Shown here: positions 1 to 6,216 of the stretch, one piece after another
Numbering within the stretch: the first letter of the stretch is position 1
How the letters are laid out: every line of letters starts with the position of its first letter
Assembly: GCA_018400515.1 (NCBI GenBank)
Contig: JAGYMR010000165.1
Span: 1 to 6,237, forward strand
Source of the DNA: Tangfeifania sp.
GTDB lineage: Bacteria; Bacteroidota; Bacteroidia; Bacteroidales; Prolixibacteraceae
Reading direction: 5' to 3'
Length of the DNA stretch: 6,237 nt
The notes under the pieces: model-generated
Databases searched by the model: none
Told to the model about the DNA's origin: nothing
What the model saw: only the letters and a program-made list of their open reading frames with translations
Made by a program: the position numbers and the translations under genes

Positions 1-82
1 GGATAGTATAATTCCTTTTGATAAAATGTGGGAGAGACTAAATAAACTTATAAAAAATAAAATTAATATATATTTACTATTG

Positions 83-90
83 TATATTTG
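83..90 (+). promoter_or_regulatory. Candidate Bacteroidota -7 box
   Basis: TATATTTG at 83-90 fits the Bacteroidota -7 consensus TAnnTTTG exactly. No clear TTTG -33 element stands about 20 bases upstream, and the surrounding sequence is so AT-rich that a chance match is quite possible. If real, it would give the TetR mRNA a leader of roughly 250 bases, or drive the small ORF at 156-290. Confidence 0.25.
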
Positions 91-301
91 CAATTCCCGA
101 AGGGATAGTGTATATTAATAATTGTTGTCATAATAAATCTTTAATAAATTAATGAATGTTTGGTTTTGATTGCCGGGGCCGGATGGATGTTGGTTGCCCG
201 GGGACCAAAATGTTGCTTCCCTGGACTTTTTCGGGGGTGGGGAGCGGAGGTGATTTTTTAAAAGATGGATCATGGGGTCGGAAAAATTGAAAAAAAGTGC
301 C

Positions 302-309
302 TATCTTCG
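302..309 (+). promoter_or_regulatory. Candidate -7 box just upstream of the TetR gene
   Basis: TATCTTCG at 302-309 differs from TAnnTTTG at one position and resembles the betB box TATCTTTG. It would put the transcript start about 30 bases before the TTG start codon. The nearest TTG upstream (287-289) is only 12 bases away, too close for a normal -33 element, so the call is weak. Confidence 0.25.
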
Positions 310-334
310 GTGCATTTAATGAATTGAAAAAGAG

Positions 335-340
335 AAGGAG
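335..340 (+). promoter_or_regulatory. Shine-Dalgarno-like site supporting the TTG start of the TetR gene
   Basis: AAGGAG stands three bases before a TTG codon at 344. The spacing is tight, but there is no in-frame ATG between the upstream in-frame stop (320-322) and codon 39, so TTG is the best start. The site is unusual here because betB and betA have no such sequence. Confidence 0.45.
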
Positions 341-343
341 AAA

Positions 344-955
344 TTGGGACGAAAAAGTTTAAAGGAAATAAGAAGAAAGGAAATTGTCATTGCCTTTTAT
401 AAAGTAGCCAAAAAGGAGGGGCTTGAAAAGGCGTCCATTGCCAAAGTGGCTGAATCTATGAAAGTGAACCCCAGCCTCATTATTCATTATTTTAAAACAC
501 GGAAAGAACTCCTCAATGCATTGGTTGTCTTTATCCTCAAGCGTTATCTGGAAATTTACCGGCTTGACGGGGGGATTGACTCCAGCGAGAAACTGGAAGC
601 GCTCATCGATCACCTCTTTTCCCGGAGCTGGCACCGGTTGTTCGATGATGGGGTATTCTACAGTTGTTATGCGTTGATTTACCGGGATTCTTCAGTAAAA
701 GAGAAATTCAGGGTGATGCACGATACGCTGATTCAAAAGTTACGGCAGTCACTAATGGAGGCCCGGCAGGAAGGGGTCATTTCCATTGATGATCTGGATC
801 ATGTCACAGAGGTAATTTTTTCAATGGTTGACGGGGCTTATTTTTCGATTGCCATGGAAAGTGATCCGGAGGAGAAAGCCCGGAAGACCGCCTTCTATAC
901 AAGAAATGTAAAAGAGATGCTCGGGTTGGGGGATAAAGAGGTGCGATGGTTGTGA
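344..955 (+). CDS. TetR/AcrR family transcriptional regulator, BetI-like
   Basis: This 203-residue protein has the TetR layout. An N-terminal helix-turn-helix domain lies at about residues 9-58, with the DNA-reading part around 31-52 and the conserved HYF...K..LL block at 48-57. An all-helical ligand and dimer domain fills about 75-195. The N-terminus shares an IRR...A...G...A.IA..A pattern with E. coli BetI, the choline-responsive repressor of the bet genes, and the C-terminal part resembles the BetI-type TetR C-domain. Helix-turn-helix membership is clear; the BetI role is inferred from weak similarity and from the neighbouring choline genes. It starts at TTG with an AAGGAG site before it. 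It converges on the symporter rather than sitting upstream of betB as in enteric bet clusters. It probably binds DNA as a dimer; candidate half-sites (TTAATGA) occur upstream of it, of the symporter and of betB. It could instead control something outside this window. Confidence 0.85.
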   Translation: MGRKSLKEIRRKEIVIAFYKVAKKEGLEKASIAKVAESMKVNPSLIIHYFKTRKELLNALVVFILKRYLEIYRLDGGIDSSEKLEALIDHLFSRSWHRLFDDGVFYSCYALIYRDSSVKEKFRVMHDTLIQKLRQSLMEARQEGVISIDDLDHVTEVIFSMVDGAYFSIAMESDPEEKARKTAFYTRNVKEMLGLGDKEVRWL

Positions 956-1037
956 TTTTTACTACCCGACCGGCACAGCCCCACACTGATATTTAATCCA
1001 CTTTCAATTTTTTCCTTTTTGCGGTCTGAATTTTTTT

Positions 1038-1066
1038 ATTCCTTTTTTAAAAGGAATTCTTCTTTT
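1038..1066 (+). terminator. Hairpin terminator of the TetR gene
   Basis: ATTCCTTTT at 1038-1046 is followed by two Ts and then AAAAGGAAT at 1049-1057, a perfect inverted repeat. In practice it forms about eight pairs with a four-base loop. On the + strand the stem is followed by TCTTCTTTTT, a U-rich tail expected of an intrinsic terminator. On the - strand the stem is followed by a run of As, so it is a poor terminator for the converging symporter, for which I see no other clear stop signal. Confidence 0.6.
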
Positions 1067-1081
1067 TGATAAGGATCAGCC

Positions 1082-2692
1082 CTATTTTTCTTTCCTGAGC
1101 ATCCGGGGAGGCGCCACTTTTTGGGTAAGTCTTGAGACGACAATAATGGTTATTAGTCCGCTTGCCATTGCCAGGGTCCGGAAGGGGAAAAGGACCATTC
1201 CGTCTTCAATCATCGGGTATTTTATGAGTATGGGAATCCCCAGTGTGGGGTCTCCGCCACCGAAACGCAACACAAAAGCGATGATAAAACCTGCGAGCGA
1301 TCCAATGACGTTGGCTTTTTTATCAAACAGTGCAGTCACGAGTTGAGGAAAAAGAAGGGTGTATACGAAATCGCTGCAGAGGAACCACAGGGCGTATACG
1401 CTTTTGATTTTCAATGCAAGGATCGTGGCAGTTATTCCGATGATCCAGATGCTCCGCTTGATCACTTTTGTAAGACTTTTATTGTTGATGTTGGGGTTGA
1501 TCAGCGGACGGAAGATGTTCCAGCTTGCCATTGAGGAGGCCGATAGGATGGATGAGTCCACAGAGGACATGACCGCTGCGGCAATGGCTCCCAGCCCCAG
1601 GGTGGCCAGAACGCCCGGAGTAAGGTAACGGATAACATAGGGGAGAATGAGGGCGGAGTCTGATGGCGGTCCGGCGGCTCCCAGGCTTTCCCAGGAGGGA
1701 ACGGCCGCACCGATGACACCGATCATAATGGCGGGTAAGGCTGCAATAAAACATACCACTCCTGCGATTACCGATAACCTGACGGCAGTTTTGGGGTCTT
1801 TTGAGGAAAGAACCCGCTGGAAATATACCTGCCATGGGATGCCTCCAAAAACAAGCAGTAGCATGTTGTCCCACCAGTTGGGGTAATAATCCCCCAGTGC
1901 TTCCCTGGAAGGGAAAAAGGAAGCTAAATTCCCCATTTTGCTTTGATAGATGTTCCATGCATTGTCCCAGCCCCCCACTCCTTTCAGGGCAAAAGGAATG
2001 ATAATGATCAAACCGGCCAGAAGGATAAACAATTGGATGACGTCGGTTAAGGCCACGGCCCACAGTCCGCCTACTGCCGTGTATGCAATGGCGATGAGGG
2101 AGGATAATATGATGGCCGTTTGAATATCCAGTCCCAGGATGGTAGCGAATGTTGCTCCCAGGGCCGTCAGGATGGCTGCCGTCCAGAAGATCTCCCCCAA
2201 GAGGGCAGGAAGGAAAAGGACCGCCGACATTCTGAGTCCAAAACGTTGTGCCAGCGGATCCAACATGGTTTTAAACCGGAACTTCCGCATTTTTCTGGCA
2301 AAGAACAGCCCGCCAAGGATAAGACTCATGCTGTATCCCCAGGGAGCCTGGACCCACGTGAGCCCGTAATCGGGGTTATGGGTATATTCTGCTGCACCGT
2401 TAATATAACCGCCTCCCACCCAGGTGGCACTCATGGTAAATATGGCGATCCATAGCGGGATGTTCCGCCCGGCCAGCATGACTTCTGCCACAGAACTCTC
2501 TTTTTTCAGGTTGCCGGCATAGGTTCCCATAAAAAAGATTAGCGCATAAAAAACAATCATGGATATGTAGCCGGGCCAGAAAATACTGGAATTTGTAAAA
2601 CAGTAGAGTGCAATGCCGGTTAGCGCCAATACGAGTATCAGGACCAGGGTTGGCTTCAGATTATTAAATACAGGTTTTACAGAACGCATCAT
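1082..2692 (-). CDS. Sodium:solute symporter (SSS/SLC5 family), CHT1-like probable choline importer
   Basis: This 536-residue, strongly hydrophobic protein has about 13-14 membrane segments and belongs to the SSS family, which drives solute uptake with the Na+ gradient. Its blocks closely match the animal high-affinity choline transporter CHT1 (SLC5A7) as I recall it: SATWVGGGYING (88-99), GYSMSLILGGLFFA (119-132), TMLDP (142-146), TDVIQLF (216-222), GGIPWQVYFQRVLSS (283-297), AVMSSVDSSILSASSM (373-388, in the Na+-site helix region), and FPFRTLAMA (502-510). With betA and betB next door, choline is the likely substrate; this is inference, and betaine or another quaternary amine remains possible. 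The N-terminus carries an extra hydrophobic segment (about 14-33) ahead of the one matching the first CHT1 helix (about 41-59). The long cytoplasmic tail of animal CHT1 is absent. Two adjacent ATGs (2692 and 2689) could start it. It lies 221 bases after betA and may share that transcript or have its own leader. Confidence 0.92.
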   Translation of the reverse strand: MMRSVKPVFNNLKPTLVLILVLALTGIALYCFTNSSIFWPGYISMIVFYALIFFMGTYAGNLKKESSVAEVMLAGRNIPLWIAIFTMSATWVGGGYINGAAEYTHNPDYGLTWVQAPWGYSMSLILGGLFFARKMRKFRFKTMLDPLAQRFGLRMSAVLFLPALLGEIFWTAAILTALGATFATILGLDIQTAIILSSLIAIAYTAVGGLWAVALTDVIQLFILLAGLIIIIPFALKGVGGWDNAWNIYQSKMGNLASFFPSREALGDYYPNWWDNMLLLVFGGIPWQVYFQRVLSSKDPKTAVRLSVIAGVVCFIAALPAIMIGVIGAAVPSWESLGAAGPPSDSALILPYVIRYLTPGVLATLGLGAIAAAVMSSVDSSILSASSMASWNIFRPLINPNINNKSLTKVIKRSIWIIGITATILALKIKSVYALWFLCSDFVYTLLFPQLVTALFDKKANVIGSLAGFIIAFVLRFGGGDPTLGIPILIKYPMIEDGMVLFPFRTLAMASGLITIIVVSRLTQKVAPPRMLRKEK

Positions 2693-2751
2693 AAATGGAT
2701 CATTAAAAAATGAAATGAACGCAGGTTACCGGAAGAGGAGCGGTCAGGCAT
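2689..2751 (-). CDS. Possible 20-codon leader ORF overlapping the symporter start
   Basis: On the - strand an ATG at 2751 opens a 20-codon frame (begins MPDRSSSG, ends MIHL) whose TGA at 2691-2689 overlaps both symporter ATGs (ATGATG), the arrangement used for translational coupling. GGAGGAG stands eight bases upstream of its ATG, the strongest Shine-Dalgarno match in the window. The same GGAGGAG is part of a hairpin arm, so access to it could be controlled. Against it: the peptide has no recognisable family, Bacteroidota rarely rely on Shine-Dalgarno pairing, and a frame of this length arises easily by chance. Confidence 0.3.
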   Translation of the reverse strand: MPDRSSSGNLRSFHFLMIHL

Positions 2752-2770
2752 TTTTTTTCTCCTCCGGTAA
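2726..2770 (-). promoter_or_regulatory. Hairpin in the symporter leader, burying a Shine-Dalgarno-like sequence
   Basis: TTACCGG (2726-2732) pairs with CCGGTAA (2764-2770), and AGGAG (2736-2740) pairs with CTCCT (2759-2763). Only a three-base bulge (2733-2735) interrupts the 12-pair stem; the loop is 18 bases (2741-2758). On the - strand the 5' arm contains GGAGGAG and the loop contains the ATG of the short leader ORF. Neither strand has a U-run directly after the stem, so it does not look like an intrinsic terminator. Roles as a translation switch, an RNA processing site or an mRNA stabiliser between betA and the symporter are all possible. Confidence 0.5.
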
Positions 2771-2865
2771 GTCATTTTCCCGGGGAATTTGCCTTTTTCA
2801 GGTAATTTCCGGGGGGAATATTTAAATTTCCAATGGTAATGGATGATATCGTTTTTTTTTATTAC

Positions 2866-2873
2866 GGAAGATA
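2866..2873 (-). promoter_or_regulatory. Weak candidate -7 box for the symporter
   Basis: TATCTTCC reads on the - strand between the betA stop and the symporter and is a partial match to TAnnTTTG, with the same TATCTT core as the betB box. No TTTG -33 element is visible upstream. The symporter may simply be read through from the betB promoter. Confidence 0.15.
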
Positions 2874-2913
2874 GGTGACGTTGCTGGAATGATGGATTTT
2901 CTTTGCCCCGGGG

Positions 2914-4530
2914 TCACCCAAGAGTAGCCGGATCCAGCATTTTTTTACCCTCAATGAGGTCGGCTGCTTTTTCAGCGATCATCAATACAGGTGCATAGAT
3001 ATTTCCATTAGTGATGTAGGGCATCACCGAAGCATCCACCACCCGGAGGTTTTGAACTCCATGGACCCGCAGCTGATTGTCGACCACGGCCATGTCGTCG
3101 TATCCCATTTTACAGGTACAGCTTGGATGATAGGCACTCTCTCCCTCACGGGCGACCCAGTCGAGGATCTCTTCGTCGGTCCGGACATTTTTCCCGGGTT
3201 CGAGTTCTTCTCCCCGCAGTTCATCCATGGCTTTCGTTTCGATCAGTTCCCTGCTTTTTCTTACGGCAGACAGCCAATTGCGGCGTTCGTCCGGTGTCGA
3301 AAGGTAATTGAACAGAATGGAGGGATGTTCATACGGATCAGGCGATTTAATTTTGACATGTCCCCGGACATCGGTATTCATAGGGCCCACGTGCAACTGA
3401 AAGCCATGTCCTTTGGTGGGAACTGTTCCGTCGTAGCGGATAGCCAGCGGCAGGAAGTGGAACTGAAGGTTGGGGTAATCAACGTCTTCATGGCTCTTGA
3501 TAAATCCGCCTGCCTCAAAGTGATTGGTGGCCCCGGGCCCTTTTCTTCGGAAGAGCCAGTTGAACCCGATAAAAGGGGCCCTCCAGGGATTGAGGCTGGG
3601 GTACTCACTAACTGGTTTTTTGCAGCGCCACTGTACATACACTTCCAGATGGTCCTGAAGGTTCTCCCCTACGCCCGGGAGGTGATGGACCGGATCGACA
3701 CCTGCTTTTTTCAATTCGCCGGTATTGCCGATTCCGGAAAGCTGCAGCAGGGAAGGGGAATTGATGGCTCCTCCGCAACTAATGATCTCCCCCCCGTGTA
3801 TCTGTTTGACTTTTCCTTTGTGTTTAAACTCCACACCAATGGCTTTTTTCCCTTCAAACAGAATTTTATGAACCATTGCCCGTGTTAAAATGGTCAGGTT
3901 TTTCCGTTTTTTTACCGGCCAGAGATAGGCACGTGAGGCACTTACCCTGCGGGCCCGGAAGATTGTCTGGTCAAATTTGCCGAATCCTTCCTGCTGCTCC
4001 CCGTTTACATCTGTAGTGAGTGGATACCCCGCCTCCTTCACCGATTCAAAAAAGGCGCTGAAAAGGGGATTTTTGTTTTCCGGGGTTGTGAGTTTCATAG
4101 GTCCCTGGTCGCCATGGTACTTATCAGCTCCTGCCAGGCGGTGTTCCAGTCTTTTAAAATAGGGAAGGCAATGGGCATAATCCCAGTTTTCGAGCCCCTT
4201 TTCCTTGCCCCATTTGTCATAGTCCTTGGCATTTCCCCGGATCCAGATCATGCCATTGATACTGCTCGACCCCCCGAGCAGTTTTCCACGTGGCTGGTCA
4301 ATCTGGCGGTTTTTCATGAAGGGTTCCGGATCGGACTGATAAGCCCAGTTGTAAAAAGTGCCGTTAAGCAGGAAGCTTAGTGCTGCAGGCATGTGGATCC
4401 TGAAGTCGATCATGTAATCGGGGCGTCCTGCTTCAAGAACGAGTACGTTTTTGGCTGGATCAGTGCTTAAACGGTTTGCGAGGACAGCACCTGCTGTGCC
4501 CCCTCCTATAATAATGTAATCGTAATTCAT
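2914..4530 (-). CDS. betA: Choline dehydrogenase BetA (GMC oxidoreductase)
   Basis: This 538-residue FAD enzyme oxidises choline to betaine aldehyde, the first step of glycine betaine synthesis; BetA enzymes are typically membrane-associated and pass electrons to the respiratory chain. The FAD-binding GGGTAG motif is at 9-14, followed by LEAG at 32-35. GMC signature 1 (RGKLLGGSSSINGMIWIRG) is at 81-99 and signature 2 (GGAINSPSLLQLSGIG) at 253-268. The catalytic region YHPSCTCKMGYDDM is at 467-480 with the active His at 468, and VVDASVMP...TNGN at 497-510 supplies the second active-site residue. Long stretches such as PGVGENLQDHLE (285-296) and NHFEAGGFI (336-344) match E. coli BetA, separating it from other GMC enzymes. 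It ends about 18 residues earlier than E. coli BetA, losing only the variable tail. It begins 10 bases after betB with no Shine-Dalgarno sequence, so the two are co-transcribed. Confidence 0.96.
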   Translation of the reverse strand: MNYDYIIIGGGTAGAVLANRLSTDPAKNVLVLEAGRPDYMIDFRIHMPAALSFLLNGTFYNWAYQSDPEPFMKNRQIDQPRGKLLGGSSSINGMIWIRGNAKDYDKWGKEKGLENWDYAHCLPYFKRLEHRLAGADKYHGDQGPMKLTTPENKNPLFSAFFESVKEAGYPLTTDVNGEQQEGFGKFDQTIFRARRVSASRAYLWPVKKRKNLTILTRAMVHKILFEGKKAIGVEFKHKGKVKQIHGGEIISCGGAINSPSLLQLSGIGNTGELKKAGVDPVHHLPGVGENLQDHLEVYVQWRCKKPVSEYPSLNPWRAPFIGFNWLFRRKGPGATNHFEAGGFIKSHEDVDYPNLQFHFLPLAIRYDGTVPTKGHGFQLHVGPMNTDVRGHVKIKSPDPYEHPSILFNYLSTPDERRNWLSAVRKSRELIETKAMDELRGEELEPGKNVRTDEEILDWVAREGESAYHPSCTCKMGYDDMAVVDNQLRVHGVQNLRVVDASVMPYITNGNIYAPVLMIAEKAADLIEGKKMLDPATLG

Positions 4531-4540
4531 ATAGCGTTTT

Positions 4541-6013
4541 TTATCGGTAGGGTGAGTCGATTTTGTTCATTTCAATATAAACGGTTTTGAGTTGGGTATA
4601 AGCCTCAAGGGTAGCCAGTCCGTTTTCTTTTCCCATGCCGGATTGCTTATAGGGACCAAAGGGGATTTCTGACGGGTTCACATTGTAGTTGTTTACCCAG
4701 CACATGCCGGCTTCCAGTTGGGCAACCATCCGGTGTGCCCGTTGCAGGTCATTGGTGAAAACCCCGGCAGCAAGACCGTAAATGGTGTTGTTTGCTTTTT
4801 CGATCGCTTCCTCTTCAGAATTGAAAGGCAACACGGTCATCACCGGCCCGAAAATCTCTTCTTTTACGATCCGGGCATTTTCATTATTTGTTTCAAAGAT
4901 GGTGGGTTCTACAAAAAATCCCTCGTTGAATTCCGGTTTTTTATGCGCCTGGAAGCGGTTTCCTCCCAGATGAAGTTGAGCTCCCTCCTCTTTGCCGGTT
5001 TTGATGTAGCCAAGAACCTTTTCCATGTGCTCCCGGCTAATGAGGGCTCCTACCTGCGTGTTCATGTCGGTGGGGTCCCCGATCCGCAGAGGCTTTGTTT
5101 TTTCGATCAGTTTCTCCAAAAATGCTTCTTTTACGGCTTCTGCAGCATATACCCGGGTTCCGTTCGAGCAGATCTCCCCCTGGGTGTAGAAGTTTCCCAT
5201 CATGGCTCCCTGCACTGCTTCATCCAGATTCGCATCTTCGCAGATAATTAAAGGCGACTTTCCCCCCAGTTCAAGGGTGACATGCTTCAGCGTTTCTGCG
5301 GAAGCAGCCATCACCTTTTTTCCGGTTTCCACCTCGCCGGTAAGCGAGATTTTGCGAATGCCGGGATGGTGAGTAAGCATTTGCCCAACATTGGCCTCCC
5401 CCTGGACAATGTTAAACACGCCATCAGGAAGTCCGGCTTCTTTGTAGATCTCTGCGAGGTACACCGCTGTCAGCGGCGTGAGTTCCGCCGGCTTAAAGAT
5501 CATGGCATTTCCGCTGGCCAGTGCAGGGGCCGATTTCCAGCAGGCGATCTGAAGGGGATAATTCCAGGCCCCGATGCCTGCACAAACACCCAGCGGCTCG
5601 CGCCTTGTATAAGAAAAAGCGTTTCCCAGATCGTAATAATCACCGTGAAGGGTTGCAGAAAGGCCTCCGTAATACTCCAGGGCATCCGCACCGGTTGCTA
5701 CGTCCACCTCCAGGGCTTCCGATAGCGGCTTGCCCGTATCCGTGACTTCGATCGCCGCAAGCTCATCGTTCCTTTCCCTTAGCAAAGCAGCTGCTTTTTT
5801 GAGTATCCGGCCCCGTTCCGTTCCAGACATCTTTGACCAAACCTTAAAACCCGCGCGGGCAGATTCTACAGCTTCCTCGATGTCGTTTTCAGAAGCGGAT
5901 TCAATTTCATTGATGACTTGGTTGGTGGCCGGATTGATGTTGGAGAAAGCATTTTCCGAAGTAGCTGCCTGTCGCCGGCCGTTGAAAAAAAGATGGTGCC
6001 TCTGTGTAGCCAT
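4541..6013 (-). CDS. betB: Betaine aldehyde dehydrogenase BetB (ALDH superfamily)
   Basis: This 490-residue cytoplasmic enzyme oxidises betaine aldehyde to glycine betaine with NAD(P)+, the second step after BetA. Numbered from the ATG at 6013, it shows the AGIGAWNYP nucleotide-site block with Asn at 151, the LTGEVETG turn at 224-231, the general-base Glu at 248 in LELGGKS, the catalytic Cys at 282 in GEICSNGTR and EEIFGPV at 385-391. YTRREPLGV and TGADALEYY match E. coli BetB, and the length equals that enzyme's, which supports the BetB assignment over other ALDHs. The turn reads SLTG where most relatives have SFTG, probably harmless. The frame stays open upstream to a TTG at 6136, but that extension overlaps the promoter box, so ATG 6013 is preferred. 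There is no Shine-Dalgarno sequence. It is the first gene of the betB-betA operon. Confidence 0.95.
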   Translation of the reverse strand: MATQRHHLFFNGRRQAATSENAFSNINPATNQVINEIESASENDIEEAVESARAGFKVWSKMSGTERGRILKKAAALLRERNDELAAIEVTDTGKPLSEALEVDVATGADALEYYGGLSATLHGDYYDLGNAFSYTRREPLGVCAGIGAWNYPLQIACWKSAPALASGNAMIFKPAELTPLTAVYLAEIYKEAGLPDGVFNIVQGEANVGQMLTHHPGIRKISLTGEVETGKKVMAASAETLKHVTLELGGKSPLIICEDANLDEAVQGAMMGNFYTQGEICSNGTRVYAAEAVKEAFLEKLIEKTKPLRIGDPTDMNTQVGALISREHMEKVLGYIKTGKEEGAQLHLGGNRFQAHKKPEFNEGFFVEPTIFETNNENARIVKEEIFGPVMTVLPFNSEEEAIEKANNTIYGLAAGVFTNDLQRAHRMVAQLEAGMCWVNNYNVNPSEIPFGPYKQSGMGKENGLATLEAYTQLKTVYIEMNKIDSPYR

Positions 6014-6120
6014 AAAATGATTTTTTTTGAGGTTATTTGCCCGGAGTACCGCCTGGAGCGTTGTTGGTAAAGCAGGCTCCGAAAGCAGTTTTAAAATCTC
6101 CGGTTTGCTCTTGCTGTCTT
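6014..6120 (-). other. Probable 5' leader of the betB mRNA with competing stems
   Basis: About 107 bases separate the probable transcript start from the betB ATG. CTCCGG (6098-6103) and CCGGAG (6041-6046) can form an outer six-pair stem. Inside it, GGAGC (6055-6059) can pair with GCTCC (6076-6080), or GCCTG (6051-6055) with CAGGC (6073-6077); these two inner stems overlap and cannot coexist. This could be a regulatory leader, but I recognise no known riboswitch. Confidence 0.3.
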
Positions 6121-6124
6121 TTTG

Positions 6125-6154
6125 CAAAGATAGCAAAAACAGCCCTTTTAAAAA
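6125..6154 (-). promoter_or_regulatory. Bacteroidota-type promoter of the betB-betA operon
   Basis: On the - strand TATCTTTG (6132 to 6125) matches the -7 consensus TAnnTTTG exactly. A T-run around 6155-6150 lies about 18-20 bases upstream, an imperfect stand-in for the TTTG -33 element. Transcription should begin near 6118-6120. This box is the main evidence that betB starts at 6013 and not at the upstream TTG. Confidence 0.65.
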
Positions 6155-6167
6155 ATTATTTTTTAAT

Positions 6168-6187
6168 ATAACCGAAATATGCGTTAT
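6168..6187. repeat. Inverted repeat near the betB promoter, possible operator
   Basis: ATAAC (6168-6172) and GTTAT (6183-6187) form an inverted repeat with a 10-base spacer, just upstream of the -33 region. The size suits a TetR-type dimer site, but five-base arms in AT-rich DNA are weak evidence. Confidence 0.2.
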
Positions 6188-6191
6188 TTAA

Positions 6192-6216
6192 ATTAATGAA
6201 ATCCTGAATCATTAAT
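6192..6216. repeat. Perfect 8-base inverted repeat upstream of betB, possible operator
   Basis: ATTAATGA (6192-6199) and TCATTAAT (6209-6216) are exact reverse complements with a 9-base spacer, about 75-95 bases upstream of the predicted betB transcript start. The arm ATTAATGA recurs upstream of the TetR gene (148-155), and its TTAATGA core recurs at 316-322 and, on the - strand, at 2706-2700. A dimeric regulator site, perhaps for the TetR protein, would fit. The distance from the promoter suits activation, or repression of a divergent gene beyond the window edge, better than simple blocking of betB. Confidence 0.35.

Larger units (their letters stand above)
1..343. other. Non-coding region upstream of the TetR gene
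   Basis: No convincing gene lies here. By my count bases 1-160 are about 21% GC, while 171-250 are about 64% GC with several G runs (for example five Gs at 233-237 and four at 239-242); the sequence then becomes A-rich again up to the TetR start. The region contains two copies of the 7-mer TTAATGA (149-155 and 316-322), a small hairpin (TCCC-GAA-GGGA, 95-105), two possible promoter boxes and two overlapping unsupported short ORFs (156-290 on + and 115-273 on -). An open frame from 2 to 118 runs in from the left edge but has no recognisable protein content. Confidence 0.7.

Noticed and set aside
2..118. Open frame entering from the left edge, including a stretch MWERLNKLIK
   Set aside because: The stretch resembles the start of small Cro/CI-type regulators, but the following residues do not form a helix-turn-helix before the stop. 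In 21% GC DNA this is weak evidence.
115..273. 52-codon - strand ORF upstream of the TetR gene
   Set aside because: Although CACCTCC nearby looks tempting, it is on the wrong side of the start, and the peptide has no recognisable features.
156..290. 44-codon + strand ORF in the GC-rich block
   Set aside because: No clear ribosome site, no recognisable family, Gly-rich composition driven by G runs, and a competing antisense ORF over the same bases.
1479..2063. 194-codon - strand frame within the symporter gene
   Set aside because: It is an out-of-frame shadow of the symporter, rich in Arg, His and Cys with no membrane pattern or known motif.
2906..2913. CCCCGGGG palindrome directly after the betA stop as a terminator
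   Set aside because: A palindrome with no loop cannot fold into a hairpin stem of useful length, and no U-run follows.
3052..3888. Long + strand open frame (278 codons) opposite betA
   Set aside because: It lies wholly antisense to betA, whose protein matches its family along its entire length. The frame has no recognisable domain and is a by-product of betA codon use.
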